Below, piece by piece: positions 1-7,525 of a stretch of 25,933 bases of DNA (its first letter is position 1; each line of letters opens with the position of its first letter). Origin of the DNA: Eutrophocola sp963925675 (GTDB lineage: Bacteria; Pseudomonadota; Gammaproteobacteria; Pseudomonadales; Pseudohongiellaceae); the NCBI GenBank assembly GCA_963925675.1, contig CAWUSW010000044.1, positions 1 through 25,933 on the forward strand, given 5' to 3'. The notes beneath the pieces were generated by a model. It had not been told where the DNA came from. It was given only the letters and a program-made list of their open reading frames with translations, and did not search any database. The translations under genes were made by a program, and so were the position numbers.

Positions 1-449
1 CTCCAGTGAAATTTGAAGAAGACTATTTTTCCAAGCTAGAAAATGTCTAGTAAAGGCTGGGAAGTCCACACTCTAGAATCACCGCCTCTAAATATCCCTA
101 AAGTGCTTTGTCCAGAGCGGCCATAGCAATCTAAGAATGCACCGTATTTCCTTTATTAGTTAAGGATTTGTTAAGAATTACAGGTTGAATTAGAAGGGTT
201 TGAGGTAGGAGAAAATCCGATAACCCCAAGGGAGCTGAAGAGCCAGAAGATAGAACTTGGACGACTTCTTTTTTAAAATAGCCTCTGATGTATCTGGGTA
301 GATACTGTAAAAATCTACGAAGCCATGCGCCCTAGGCCGGTCTATTTTGCAGGACTTGCAGGACTTGCAGGAATTTGTGCAGGAATTGGCAAATACAGGT
401 CTGTAACTGGCTGATATGAATGAATAAAATCAATGACTTAGTGGTATGC
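1..449. other. Gene-poor stretch left of the tRNA
   Basis: I see no convincing coding region, RNA gene or terminator here on either strand. The only clear structure is a short tandem repeat at 347-373. It could be the downstream flank of a gene lying outside the window, or decayed sequence. Confidence 0.5.
347..373. repeat. Three tandem copies of a 9-bp unit
   Basis: The unit TTGCAGGAC occurs twice exactly and a third time with one changed base (TTGCAGGAA). A looser copy, TTGTGCAGGAA, follows directly. It lies about 80 bases downstream of the 3' end of the tRNA gene. No function is evident; replication slippage is the simplest explanation. Confidence 0.7.
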
Positions 450-536
450 TGGTGCCCAGGAGAGGACTTGAACCTCCACGCCCTTGCGAGCACTAGCACC
501 TGAAGCTAGCGTGTCTACCAATTCCACCACCTGGGC
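450..536 (-). tRNA. tRNA-Leu (anticodon CAG)
   Basis: On the minus strand the acceptor arm GCCCAGG pairs with CCTGGGC, followed by discriminator A and an encoded CCA end. The anticodon stem CTAGC/GCTAG encloses the seven-base loop TTCAGGT, giving anticodon CAG, which reads CUG leucine codons. The long variable arm is typical of class II leucine tRNAs, and the T arm GGAGG-TTCAAGT-CCTCT is intact. The total length of 87 bases fits. A sigma70 promoter sits directly upstream, and the gene appears to stand alone. Confidence 0.97.
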
Positions 537-573
537 ATTAGGTGAGGAGCGCGCCTTGGGGCACGAGGAGCGC

Positions 574-602
574 ACTTTACCCATCCAGAACGCCCCTGTC
601 AA
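574..602 (-). promoter_or_regulatory. Sigma70 promoter of tRNA-Leu
   Basis: On the minus strand a perfect -35 box TTGACA (602-597) is separated by exactly 17 bases from a -10 box TAAAGT (579-574). The GC-rich discriminator that follows (GCGCTCC) is the kind found at stringently controlled stable-RNA promoters. Transcription would start about 30 bases before the mature tRNA 5' end at 536. Confidence 0.8.
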
Positions 603-626
603 TCTCACCTGCAGCAGTTGTTTTAC

Positions 627-1361
627 CTAATACCAGTTGCCATTACGTACCTCTATCCCCTCATCAACCATGTTGCTGAATAATGCTAAATCACTACCAC
701 GATAGTGATATGGGTAGACGATACCTGGCCTGAAAGCATTCACTGCATCTGCAGCCTGTCTTTCCGTCATGGTGTACGGCAAGTTAAAGCATATAAAGGC
801 AACATCAATATCTTCCAGCGCACGCATTTCCGGAATGTCCTCGGTATCGCCACTGATATAAACACGAGTATCACCGAAGGTCACCACATAGCCATTGCCG
901 CGGCCTTTGCCATGAAACTGTAAACGATCCTCAGTCAGGTTATACATGGGTATGGCCTTAACTGTAATATCCAGGCGTTGGGCAATGCCACCGTTTGGCA
1001 AGGACACGGCCCGCTCTACCAGGCCGCCAGGAAGCTGGGCTAAAACTGCCGCTGGCGCAACAATTTCTGCATTACCTACAATGCCAGCCAGAGTAGCGCC
1101 ATCCAGATGGTCAGCATGAATATCTGTGAGAAGGATCAGGTCGGGGCGCGGTAAACCGTCATAGGCACCTACACCGCCCACGGGGTCCACATAAACAATC
1201 TTGCCGTTCCAGGACATGATAAAACTGGCATGTGAAACCGGATTGATGACCAGGTCACCTTCCGAGGTTGGCACAGTACTGCCGTTGAGCATTTGGGCAT
1301 TGGCTGAAAAAGAAAAGACCAGCAACGCCAGCAGGGAAATTAACGGAAATTTGAATTTCAT
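627..1361 (-). CDS. Secreted metallo-beta-lactamase-fold hydrolase (UlaG/UPF0173-like)
   Basis: The 244-residue protein starts with a Sec signal peptide (residues 1-22, likely cut after SANA). The mature part has the MBL fold: the metal-binding loop is D80-I-H-A-D-H85, followed by YISGDTEDIPE and a late YPYHYRG segment. These resemble the UlaG-like lactonase and UPF0173 hydrolase branch. The usual first histidine of HxHxDH is an aspartate here. The substrate cannot be told from sequence. A GGGG ribosome-binding site lies 8 bases before the ATG. The gene is convergent with nothing and stands alone between the tRNA and the rnr upstream region. A periplasmic location is inferred from the signal peptide. 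Confidence 0.85.
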   Translation of the reverse strand: MKFKFPLISLLALLVFSFSANAQMLNGSTVPTSEGDLVINPVSHASFIMSWNGKIVYVDPVGGVGAYDGLPRPDLILLTDIHADHLDGATLAGIVGNAEIVAPAAVLAQLPGGLVERAVSLPNGGIAQRLDITVKAIPMYNLTEDRLQFHGKGRGNGYVVTFGDTRVYISGDTEDIPEMRALEDIDVAFICFNLPYTMTERQAADAVNAFRPGIVYPYHYRGSDLALFSNMVDEGIEVRNGNWY

Positions 1362-1457
1362 GAATGAGCCCCAATATAATGAAGATGGATGATTTGTTTA
1401 TCGCTGAATAAATACTATCAGATACCGAAAGGAGTAAACCCGTCCAGTCACTGCGTC

Positions 1458-1534
1458 AATGTAGAAACTTAATGCAGGAACTGCTTGTTCTATTTAGGCA
1501 CTGCAATGCAGGCGCTTAATGTAGGAACTACATT
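1458..1534. repeat. Duplicated pair of hairpin-forming repeats upstream of rnr
   Basis: Four related copies of AATG[T/C]AG start at 1458, 1471, 1505 and 1518. They form two pairs with 13-base internal spacing, and the pairs are 47 bases apart (27-base unit, 21 matches). The second member of each pair can fold around a GAA loop: GCAG/CTGC at 1474-1484, and AATGTAG/CTACATT, a perfect 7-bp stem, at 1518-1534. A TATACT box at 1543-1548 lies just after, so the repeats may sit in the rnr promoter region. They could be operators or decayed REP-like sequence. Confidence 0.6.
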
Positions 1535-1582
1535 ATCCCGTGTATACTCAACTACCAAAGCTTTACCCCAACCAGGAAATGA

Positions 1583-4054
1583 ATGTCCAAGGACAATAAC
1601 ATACAAGACCCCCATGCCTCGCGCGAAGCCGCCAGGTATTCCAATCCCATTCCCAGTCGTGAATATATTCTTGAACACCTTGAAAGCCGAGGTGAACCTT
1701 GCCAGTTCAATGTATTGTGTCGCGAACTGCAGCTGGATAATAACCTTGCCTGTGAGGCATTGGAAAAACGCCTTAATGCCATGTGCCGCGATGGCCAGCT
1801 GATTTGCAGCCGCTCGGGAACTTATGGTCTGGTCAATAAAATGGACCTGGTGAAAGGCAGGGTAATGGGCCACAAAGATGGTTTTGGCTTTCTGATACCC
1901 GAAGATGGATCCGGCGATCTCTATTTGGGTCCGCGGCAAATGCAAAAAGTATTTGATGGCGATACCATCCTGGCGCGTGTATCAGGCATTGACCGCCGTG
2001 GCCGCAAGGAAGGCAAGATAGTCGAAATTCTGACTCGGAAAAGCTCAACTATAGTCGGACGTTTTTACAAGGAAGCCGGCGCTGGTGTGGTACTGCCTCA
2101 CAATAAACGCATCTCTCAGGAAATACTTATTGCCAAAAAACATCGCAAAGGCGCTAAAGACGGCGATTTTGTATTGGTCGAAGTGACTCACTTCCCCGAA
2201 GGCCATCGCAAGGCCAGCGGTGAAATAGTAGAAGTACTTGGGGATGTGACAACGCCCGGCATGGAAATCGAAGTTGCGCTGCGCGCCCATGAAATCCCCT
2301 ATGAATGGCCACCCGGTATTGATAATGAACTGAACGCGCTGCCAGATGAGCCCAATGAAGGTGAAACCGAACATCGAGTGGATTATCGCTCCCTGCCTTT
2401 TGTCACCATCGACGGCGAAGACGCCAAGGATTTTGATGATGCTGTTTATTGCAAAAACAATGCAGAGCAGGGCTGGACATTGTATGTGGCAATTGCCGAT
2501 GTCTCTCATTATGTAAAGGTGGGTTCAACGCTGGATCAGGAAGCTGTCACCCGCGGCAACTCCGTTTACTTTCCCGGCTATGTCGTACCGATGCTGCCGG
2601 AAAAACTTTCCAATGGCTTATGCTCACTACGCCCCAAAGTAGATCGCCTGGTAATGGTCTGTGAAATGGACATCAATACACAGGGAGAGATTAGCCGTTA
2701 CCAATTTTCTGAAGGCGTGATCCATTCCCATGCCCGCCTTACCTACACTGAAGTAGCCGGCATGGTGCAGGAAGCACATACCGATGCACAGACTCATGCA
2801 AAAGGAATGCTTAAAGAAAAATACGCAGGCATCGTGAGTGACCTGGATAATCTTTATGCCCTGTACAACACATTACACCAGTCCAGACATAAGCGTGGGG
2901 CCCTGGATTTTGAGACTGTGGAGACCCGCATCGTCTTCACCGAAGACCGCAAGCTGGCAGAAATTCTTGAAGTAGAACGCAACGATGCCCACCGCTTGAT
3001 TGAAGAATGCATGTTGTGTGCAAACGTCTGTGCGGCGAAGTTACTACTGGAAGCTAAACTGCCAGCCCTGTACAGAATCCACTCTGGTCCTAATCCGGAA
3101 AAAGTGGAAAATTTATATGACTTCATGCGCGGCATTGGCATTGGTCTGGCGCGCAAGGAAAATCCCACGACAACTGACTACCAGGCCATTCTCAAACGTC
3201 TTGAAGATCGGCCCGATCGCTTGTTGTTACAGACCATTGTAATTCGTTCATTGATGCAGGCTGTTTATTCGCCAGATAACATTGGCCACTTTGGTCTGGG
3301 CTTTGATGCCTATGCCCATTTCACCTCACCAATTCGCCGCTACCCTGACCTGCTTGTACACAGAGGAATACGCCATCTGATTCGCAACCTGAAAGGCGAT
3401 AAAACCAATCCTCACTTGCACAAGGTCGACGGCGCCAAAACGTTGGACAAAAATGCCATATATCCCTACACCACAGGTGAGCTGGACGAACTGGGCGGGC
3501 TTTTATCCAGCTGTGAACGTCGCGCTGATGCCGCCAGTTACGATGTCATTGACTGGCTCAAGTGTGAATACATTCAACAGCATATTGGCGATTCCTTTGA
3601 CGGCACTATTGTCACCGTCACCAACTTCGGCATCTTTGTAGAACTCGATAATATTCACATTGAAGGTCTTGTCCATGTCACTGCACTGCGCAATGACTAT
3701 TATCATTTTGATCAGGTGGGCCATACCTTAACAGGAGAGCGTACCGGGGAAAGTTTCCATATGGGAGACCGGGTCCATGTCCAGGTATCCCGGGTTGATA
3801 TGGATGATCACAAAATCGACCTGCAACTGCTGGAAGTGACAGCACGCAACAGAACCACCGCAGCATTGCCGCAGCGGGAACGCCCGAGCAACAAAAAAAA
3901 TGCCCGTTCAGGCAGCAATAGAAACAAGAAAAAAAATAGCGCTGCTAGCAATAACAACAGTAATAAAAGCAGCACTGGTAGTCTCAATAAAAGCAGTAAG
4001 AGCAAAAATAAAAACAAGACCCGAAAAAAGAAAAGAGCACCCCAAAAACAATGA
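1583..4054 (+). CDS. rnr: Ribonuclease R (3'-5' exoribonuclease)
   Basis: RNase R degrades structured RNA processively from the 3' end in the cytoplasm and takes part in rRNA quality control and stress responses. The 823-residue product matches the family in length. In order it shows an N-terminal winged-helix segment (about residues 25-85), cold-shock-like domains, and the RNB catalytic domain with the metal-binding aspartates in TIDGEDAKDFDDAVY. An S1 domain (about residues 672-755) contains TVTNFGIFVEL. It ends in a basic, low-complexity Lys/Asn/Ser tail of about 65 residues. An AGGAA ribosome-binding site lies 5 bases before the ATG. The stop overlaps the rlmB start in an ATGA arrangement, so the two are probably cotranscribed and translationally coupled, as in many gammaproteobacteria. 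Confidence 0.97.
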   Translation: MSKDNNIQDPHASREAARYSNPIPSREYILEHLESRGEPCQFNVLCRELQLDNNLACEALEKRLNAMCRDGQLICSRSGTYGLVNKMDLVKGRVMGHKDGFGFLIPEDGSGDLYLGPRQMQKVFDGDTILARVSGIDRRGRKEGKIVEILTRKSSTIVGRFYKEAGAGVVLPHNKRISQEILIAKKHRKGAKDGDFVLVEVTHFPEGHRKASGEIVEVLGDVTTPGMEIEVALRAHEIPYEWPPGIDNELNALPDEPNEGETEHRVDYRSLPFVTIDGEDAKDFDDAVYCKNNAEQGWTLYVAIADVSHYVKVGSTLDQEAVTRGNSVYFPGYVVPMLPEKLSNGLCSLRPKVDRLVMVCEMDINTQGEISRYQFSEGVIHSHARLTYTEVAGMVQEAHTDAQTHAKGMLKEKYAGIVSDLDNLYALYNTLHQSRHKRGALDFETVETRIVFTEDRKLAEILEVERNDAHRLIEECMLCANVCAAKLLLEAKLPALYRIHSGPNPEKVENLYDFMRGIGIGLARKENPTTTDYQAILKRLEDRPDRLLLQTIVIRSLMQAVYSPDNIGHFGLGFDAYAHFTSPIRRYPDLLVHRGIRHLIRNLKGDKTNPHLHKVDGAKTLDKNAIYPYTTGELDELGGLLSSCERRADAASYDVIDWLKCEYIQQHIGDSFDGTIVTVTNFGIFVELDNIHIEGLVHVTALRNDYYHFDQVGHTLTGERTGESFHMGDRVHVQVSRVDMDDHKIDLQLLEVTARNRTTAALPQRERPSNKKNARSGSNRNKKKNSAASNNNSNKSSTGSLNKSSKSKNKNKTRKKKRAPQKQ

Positions 4055-4803
4055 GTAAATTGGAAATGGTATACGGCATCCATGCCGTGACCAGCCTGTT
4101 ATCCCATCACGGTGAATCAGTAGCACAGCTGTTTCTGCAGGCGGATCGCAAAGACAAAAAAGACAAGCGCTTTCAGGAAATTCTGGATAGCGCCAGGCGC
4201 GCTGGTATCCCGATTATCGAATGCTCACGTGCCGAGCTGGATGAAAAATGTACCGAGGTACATCAGGGTGTACTGGCACTGAGCCGACCATCGATCCCGG
4301 AGAAACATGAAAAGGATCTGGATGCACTGCTTGATAATCTTAACCACCCGCCTTTTCTGCTGATACTTGATGGTGTAACCGACCAGCATAATCTGGGTGC
4401 CTGTTTACGGTCCGCTGAAGCGGCCGGAGTCGATGCCGTCATTGTGACAAAAGACAAGTCTGCCCAACTAAGTCCTACGGTGCGCAAAGTAGCCTGCGGT
4501 GCTGCCGAGATTGTGCCCTTTATCAGCGTCACTAATCTGGTGAGGACACTGCAGTCCCTGCAGCAACGGGGCATCTGGACCTTTGGCGCAGCAGGCGAAG
4601 CGGCGCAATCCGTTTATCAAGCTGACCTGAAAGGTCCCCTGGCACTGGTCCTGGGTTCAGAAGGAAAGGGACTGCGAAGATTGACCCGGGAAAATTGCGA
4701 TAACCTGATTGCCATTCCCATGGCGGGTGAAGTAAGTAGTTTAAACGTTTCTGTTTCTACCGGGATTTGTTTGTTTGAGGCAGTCCGGCAGCGCAACGTT
4801 TGA
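4051..4803 (+). CDS. rlmB: 23S rRNA (guanosine-2'-O-)-methyltransferase RlmB
   Basis: RlmB methylates the ribose of G2251 (E. coli numbering) in the peptidyltransferase P loop of 23S rRNA using S-adenosylmethionine. The 250-residue protein has the N-terminal RNA-substrate-binding domain (YGIHAVTSLL at the start) and a C-terminal SPOUT domain. All three SPOUT motifs are visible: DQHNLGACLRSAEAAG, LGSEGKGLRR and IPMAGEVSSLNVSVS, which contribute to the trefoil knot and dimer interface. Its start codon overlaps the rnr stop codon by four bases, and this rnr-rlmB order is standard in the class. Confidence 0.97.
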   Translation: MSKLEMVYGIHAVTSLLSHHGESVAQLFLQADRKDKKDKRFQEILDSARRAGIPIIECSRAELDEKCTEVHQGVLALSRPSIPEKHEKDLDALLDNLNHPPFLLILDGVTDQHNLGACLRSAEAAGVDAVIVTKDKSAQLSPTVRKVACGAAEIVPFISVTNLVRTLQSLQQRGIWTFGAAGEAAQSVYQADLKGPLALVLGSEGKGLRRLTRENCDNLIAIPMAGEVSSLNVSVSTGICLFEAVRQRNV

Positions 4804-4822
4804 ATACCCGAGCAAATAATAA

Positions 4823-5479
4823 GTGGACTTAGGCGCACTTTTTTCCAAACCTCAAATCCTGCTGCCAATGGTAGTTCTGTTTTATGCCGTCCTGTTTCTG
4901 CTTAAAACCACCACCTTCAAAGGTAAGCTGGGTGACAACCTTATCAAGGTCACTACCCGTACCTATCTGGATAATCATCTCTACCATGTGCTAAATAAGG
5001 TGACACTGCCTGCAGCAGAGGGTACTGCCAGAATAAATCACCTCATCGTTTCTATTTACGGGGTTTTTGTCATCGAAACTCTGAACATGAAGGGCTTGAT
5101 TTCGGGTTCGGTGGATGAACAAACCTGGCTGCAGAAGCGCAATCTTCGTAGCCAAGCCTTCCAAAATCCCCTGCTTCAGAATGACCATCAGGTAAAAGCC
5201 CTGCAGAAGCTTCTGCAATTATCCTCGCAACAAGTATTTTTATTGCTCGTGTTTATTGATGACAGTCGTTTCAAGTCTCCAATGCCCGACAATGTCACCC
5301 AGGGCAAGGGATTCATTCAGTTTATCCAGAAGAAAAAGACTCCTCTGCTTACCGAGGCCCAGGTCAATCAGTGCCTGGAGACCATCGAAAAGGAACGCCT
5401 GTTTGAATCTATCTATGCCAGGGAGATACATTTGGCCAATACCCCGCCCAGGGAAAGAAAACACGAACAGATCCTCTGA
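4823..5479 (+). CDS. Membrane-anchored NERD-domain protein
   Basis: The 218-residue product has one N-terminal membrane segment (about residues 11-26) and then a NERD-like (nuclease-related) domain. The evidence is the stretch HLIVSIYGVFVIETLNMKG, followed by W..K and the segment NPLLQNDHQVKALQKLL, the usual NERD arrangement. NERD domains resemble the restriction-endonuclease fold, but their roles are mostly unknown, so nuclease activity is only an inference. Translation probably starts at GTG 4823, 19 bases after rlmB, with no strong ribosome-binding site. It is likely the last gene of the rnr-rlmB transcript, as an inverted repeat and a new promoter follow. Confidence 0.8.
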   Translation: MDLGALFSKPQILLPMVVLFYAVLFLLKTTTFKGKLGDNLIKVTTRTYLDNHLYHVLNKVTLPAAEGTARINHLIVSIYGVFVIETLNMKGLISGSVDEQTWLQKRNLRSQAFQNPLLQNDHQVKALQKLLQLSSQQVFLLLVFIDDSRFKSPMPDNVTQGKGFIQFIQKKKTPLLTEAQVNQCLETIEKERLFESIYAREIHLANTPPRERKHEQIL

Positions 5480-5489
5480 CAATACCTTC

Positions 5490-5527
5490 CCCGCAACGAG
5501 CTTCTACGATTATCCTCGTGGAGCGGG
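5490..5527. repeat. Imperfect palindrome, REP-like, after the NERD gene
   Basis: The left arm CCCGC-A-ACGAG pairs with the right arm CTCGT-GGA-GCGGG across a 14-base spacer. The right arm TCCTCGTGGAGCGG closely matches the reverse complement of the element at 8173-8208 (TCCTCGTAGGAGCGG), so the two probably belong to one dispersed family. There is no following T run, so it is not a standard terminator. Confidence 0.5.
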
Positions 5528-5535
5528 CAATTTAG

Positions 5536-5564
5536 TTGCAATTTCACCGCCAACTCCTTAGAAT
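5536..5564 (+). promoter_or_regulatory. Sigma70 promoter of the rpsF-rpsR-rplI operon
   Basis: The -35 box TTGCAA (5536-5541) and -10 box TAGAAT (5559-5564) are separated by exactly 17 bases, with a GC-rich discriminator GCGCCC. The predicted transcription start near 5571 gives a leader of about 100 bases before the rpsF start codon. GC-rich discriminators are common at growth-rate-controlled ribosomal promoters. Confidence 0.75.
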
Positions 5565-5570
5565 GCGCCC

Positions 5571-5670
5571 TCTTTTTAACTCCTTGTCTTACCGGAGTCC
5601 CCTGCAAAACAGGGATTGAAGTGCCTCAATGCACGCTGCGGAAGACTGCCTAACCCTTGGGGAGCAATTA
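5571..5670 (+). promoter_or_regulatory. Structured rpsF leader, possible S6:S18 autoregulatory site
   Basis: Three small hairpins can be drawn: ACTCC/GGAGT (5579-5583 with 5594-5598, with ACC just before the 3' arm), CCCTG/CAGGG around CAAAA (5600-5614), and GTGC/GCAC (5621-5634). In many bacteria the S6:S18 complex binds a conserved CCG-containing structure in the rpsF leader and represses its own operon. A CCG triplet is present at 5592-5594. I have not matched the full consensus, so the assignment is tentative. Confidence 0.35.
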
Positions 5671-6264
5671 ATGCGCCACTACGAAATTGTATTTATGGTG
5701 CATCCCGACCAGTCCGATCAGGTCGCCGGGATGACCGAACGCTATTCAAAAACTGTCACCGATGAAGGTGGCAATGTCCATCGTCTGGAAGACTGGGGAC
5801 GCCGTCAACTGGCTTACCCGATCAATAAAATTCATAAAGCCCACTATATACTGATGAATATCGAGTGTAGCCAGGTTGCGCTTGACGAAATCACTACCCA
5901 GTTCCGCTATAACGACGCTGTCCTGCGCAATATGGTTATTAAACGCAAAGAAGCGGTTAGTGACATGAGCGACATCATGAAACAGGAAAATGAAAGTCGC
6001 GAACGTAAAGCTCGGGCTACTGCACGCATGCAGGAAGAAGAATCCCGCTACGCCGCCACTAAAGCTGCTGAAGAAAAAGCTGCTGAAAGTGAAGCTGCTA
6101 ATGCGGAAAGTACTGACGCCGCTGAAGAAAGCCCCGTTGAAGCAAGTGCAGACGAGAGCACTGATAACAGCGAAGCCCCTGCGGTAGAAGAGGTTGTTGA
6201 AACTGAAGCTTCTGAAGAAGCTGAAACTGAAGCTTCTGAAGACGAAGCTGATAAAGCATCCTAA
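5671..6264 (+). CDS. rpsF: 30S ribosomal protein S6 with long acidic tail
   Basis: S6 binds S18 and sits on the platform of the 30S subunit. The start at ATG 5671 gives MRHYEIVFMVHPDQSDQV, the family's normal N-terminus, with a GGGGAG ribosome-binding site just before. An in-frame ATG at 5629 would add 14 unrelated residues and is rejected. The S6 fold occupies about residues 1-105 (EDWGRRQLAYPI and YNDAVLRNMVIK are typical). The protein then continues to 197 residues, against about 131-135 in E. coli, through a charged helix-like region and a Glu/Ala/Ser tail. In the tail a perfect 20-bp DNA repeat occurs at 6199-6218 and 6223-6242. It is first in the operon with rpsR. Confidence 0.97.
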   Translation: MRHYEIVFMVHPDQSDQVAGMTERYSKTVTDEGGNVHRLEDWGRRQLAYPINKIHKAHYILMNIECSQVALDEITTQFRYNDAVLRNMVIKRKEAVSDMSDIMKQENESRERKARATARMQEEESRYAATKAAEEKAAESEAANAESTDAAEESPVEASADESTDNSEAPAVEEVVETEASEEAETEASEDEADKAS

Positions 6265-6288
6265 TTAAGATTTCACTGGAGAACACTC

Positions 6289-6519
6289 ATGGCACGATTT
6301 TTCAGACGCCGTAAATATTGCAGGTTTACTGCAGAAGGCATTTCTCACATAGATTACAAAGATCTGGAAACTCTGAAAGCTAATATTTCAGAAACTGGAA
6401 AAATTGTACCCAGCCGTATTACGGGTACCAAAGCGAGATACCAGCGTCAGCTTGCAACGGCAATTAAACGTGCACGCTACCTGGCTCTGATTCCTTATAC
6501 AGATTCTCACGAAGCATAA
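6289..6519 (+). CDS. rpsR: 30S ribosomal protein S18
   Basis: The 76-residue protein matches S18 in length and sequence: MARFFRRRKYCRF at the N-terminus, DYKDLETLKANISETGKI in the middle, and the basic RRNA-binding region with RYQRQLATAIKRARYLALIPY near the end. It partners S6 in the 30S platform and in S6:S18 autoregulation. A GGAG ribosome-binding site precedes the ATG, 24 bases after rpsF. A GGTTCA/TGAACC hairpin without a T run follows at about 6527-6545, before the next gene, and may act in transcript processing. Confidence 0.98.
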   Translation: MARFFRRRKYCRFTAEGISHIDYKDLETLKANISETGKIVPSRITGTKARYQRQLATAIKRARYLALIPYTDSHEA

Positions 6520-6558
6520 AAAACCAGGTTCATTTAACCTGAACCCGGGGGGAACGCC

Positions 6559-7404
6559 ATGCGCGGGTTGGCAGAATATGTAATGCTTGGTCGCCGTCAG
6601 GCAATCATCATTGTTCTGCTGAGCGGCTTCTTCCCCCTGCTGTACTTTTTCAGTGCAGCGGTAATTGCCCTGGTAACCCTGCGCAAGGGTCAGGCAGAAG
6701 GATTGATAGTCCTGCTGTGGTCGTTATTACCAGCGGGAATGATGTGGGCCATGGGAGACTCTTCTCCCGTGTTCCTGATGCTAGGGACTTATGCCCTGGC
6801 TACAGTGCTCAGAAAGACCGAGTCCTGGCAACTGGCCATGTTATTGGCCACTGGCATTGGCCTTGCCACCCAGCTCAGCCTGGTATTCCAGCCGGAATAT
6901 CTGGCGCAGGTGAAAAGCGTGGTTAGTGATGGACTGCAAGTCCAGCTTAACCAGGGCGGAGAGACTGAGTACACACAAGAGCAAATTGTAGACCTGCTGT
7001 TAAGTTTTTACGGCGCATACCACGCGTTCATGCTCATTATCTGTTTGATGATTGGCCGTTGGTGGCAGGGAGCCTTGTACAACCCAGGTGGTTTTCGGCA
7101 AGAGTTTCATGGCTTGCGGTTCGACCCCAGGGTAATGATTTTTTTGCTGGGACTGATCCTGGCAGGTTTGCTGGATATCCCGCCGCTGGATGGCTGGTTA
7201 CCCTTGTTTAGTGTGGCGCCGATGTTTGCAGGTTTGGCGATTGCCCACTTCGCAGTGGCGAAAAAAGGTCTGGGTTCTGTCTGGCTGGTGTTGTGTTACC
7301 TGACACTGTTCATGATGGCACCAGCGATTATCATGCTGGGACTAACAGACAGCGTGCTGGATTTACGCAAGCGCCTGGACGCGATGAGCAACAAAGACGG
7401 CTAG
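6559..7404 (+). CDS. DUF2232/YybS-like multi-pass membrane protein
   Basis: The 281-residue protein is strongly hydrophobic with about seven to eight predicted membrane segments, for example residues 17-40, 45-63, 70-85, 150-170 and 190-215. It lacks recognisable catalytic motifs. A membrane protein of this kind between rpsR and rplI is common in Pseudomonas-like gammaproteobacteria, and the family is annotated DUF2232/YybS-like. Its function is unknown. A GGGGGG ribosome-binding site lies 7 bases before the ATG at 6559. Position and strand place it in the rpsF operon. The family call rests on context and hydrophobic pattern rather than on a diagnostic motif. Confidence 0.8.
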   Translation: MRGLAEYVMLGRRQAIIIVLLSGFFPLLYFFSAAVIALVTLRKGQAEGLIVLLWSLLPAGMMWAMGDSSPVFLMLGTYALATVLRKTESWQLAMLLATGIGLATQLSLVFQPEYLAQVKSVVSDGLQVQLNQGGETEYTQEQIVDLLLSFYGAYHAFMLIICLMIGRWWQGALYNPGGFRQEFHGLRFDPRVMIFLLGLILAGLLDIPPLDGWLPLFSVAPMFAGLAIAHFAVAKKGLGSVWLVLCYLTLFMMAPAIIMLGLTDSVLDLRKRLDAMSNKDG

Positions 7405-7525
7405 AGGGTTTGCCTGAAACAGGCACCGAATTAAGAATTAAAACCAGAATTTTGAGCTGGAAATTACAGTTAAAAATTAGAGTAGTACAAGACAAGATTG
7501 AACAGATTATAGCGAGGATAAAAAG

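Noticed and set aside
1490..1945. Minus-strand frame across the rnr start
   Set aside because: It is antisense to rnr and to the repeat region and shows no protein family features.
3808..4083. Minus-strand reading frame very rich in leucine and phenylalanine
   Set aside because: It is the complement of the A-rich Lys/Asn/Ser tail of rnr and has no ribosome-binding site or family resemblance.
5629..5670. Upstream in-frame start of rpsF
   Set aside because: It would add 14 residues not found in S6, and the ATG at 5671 has both a ribosome-binding site and the normal S6 N-terminus.
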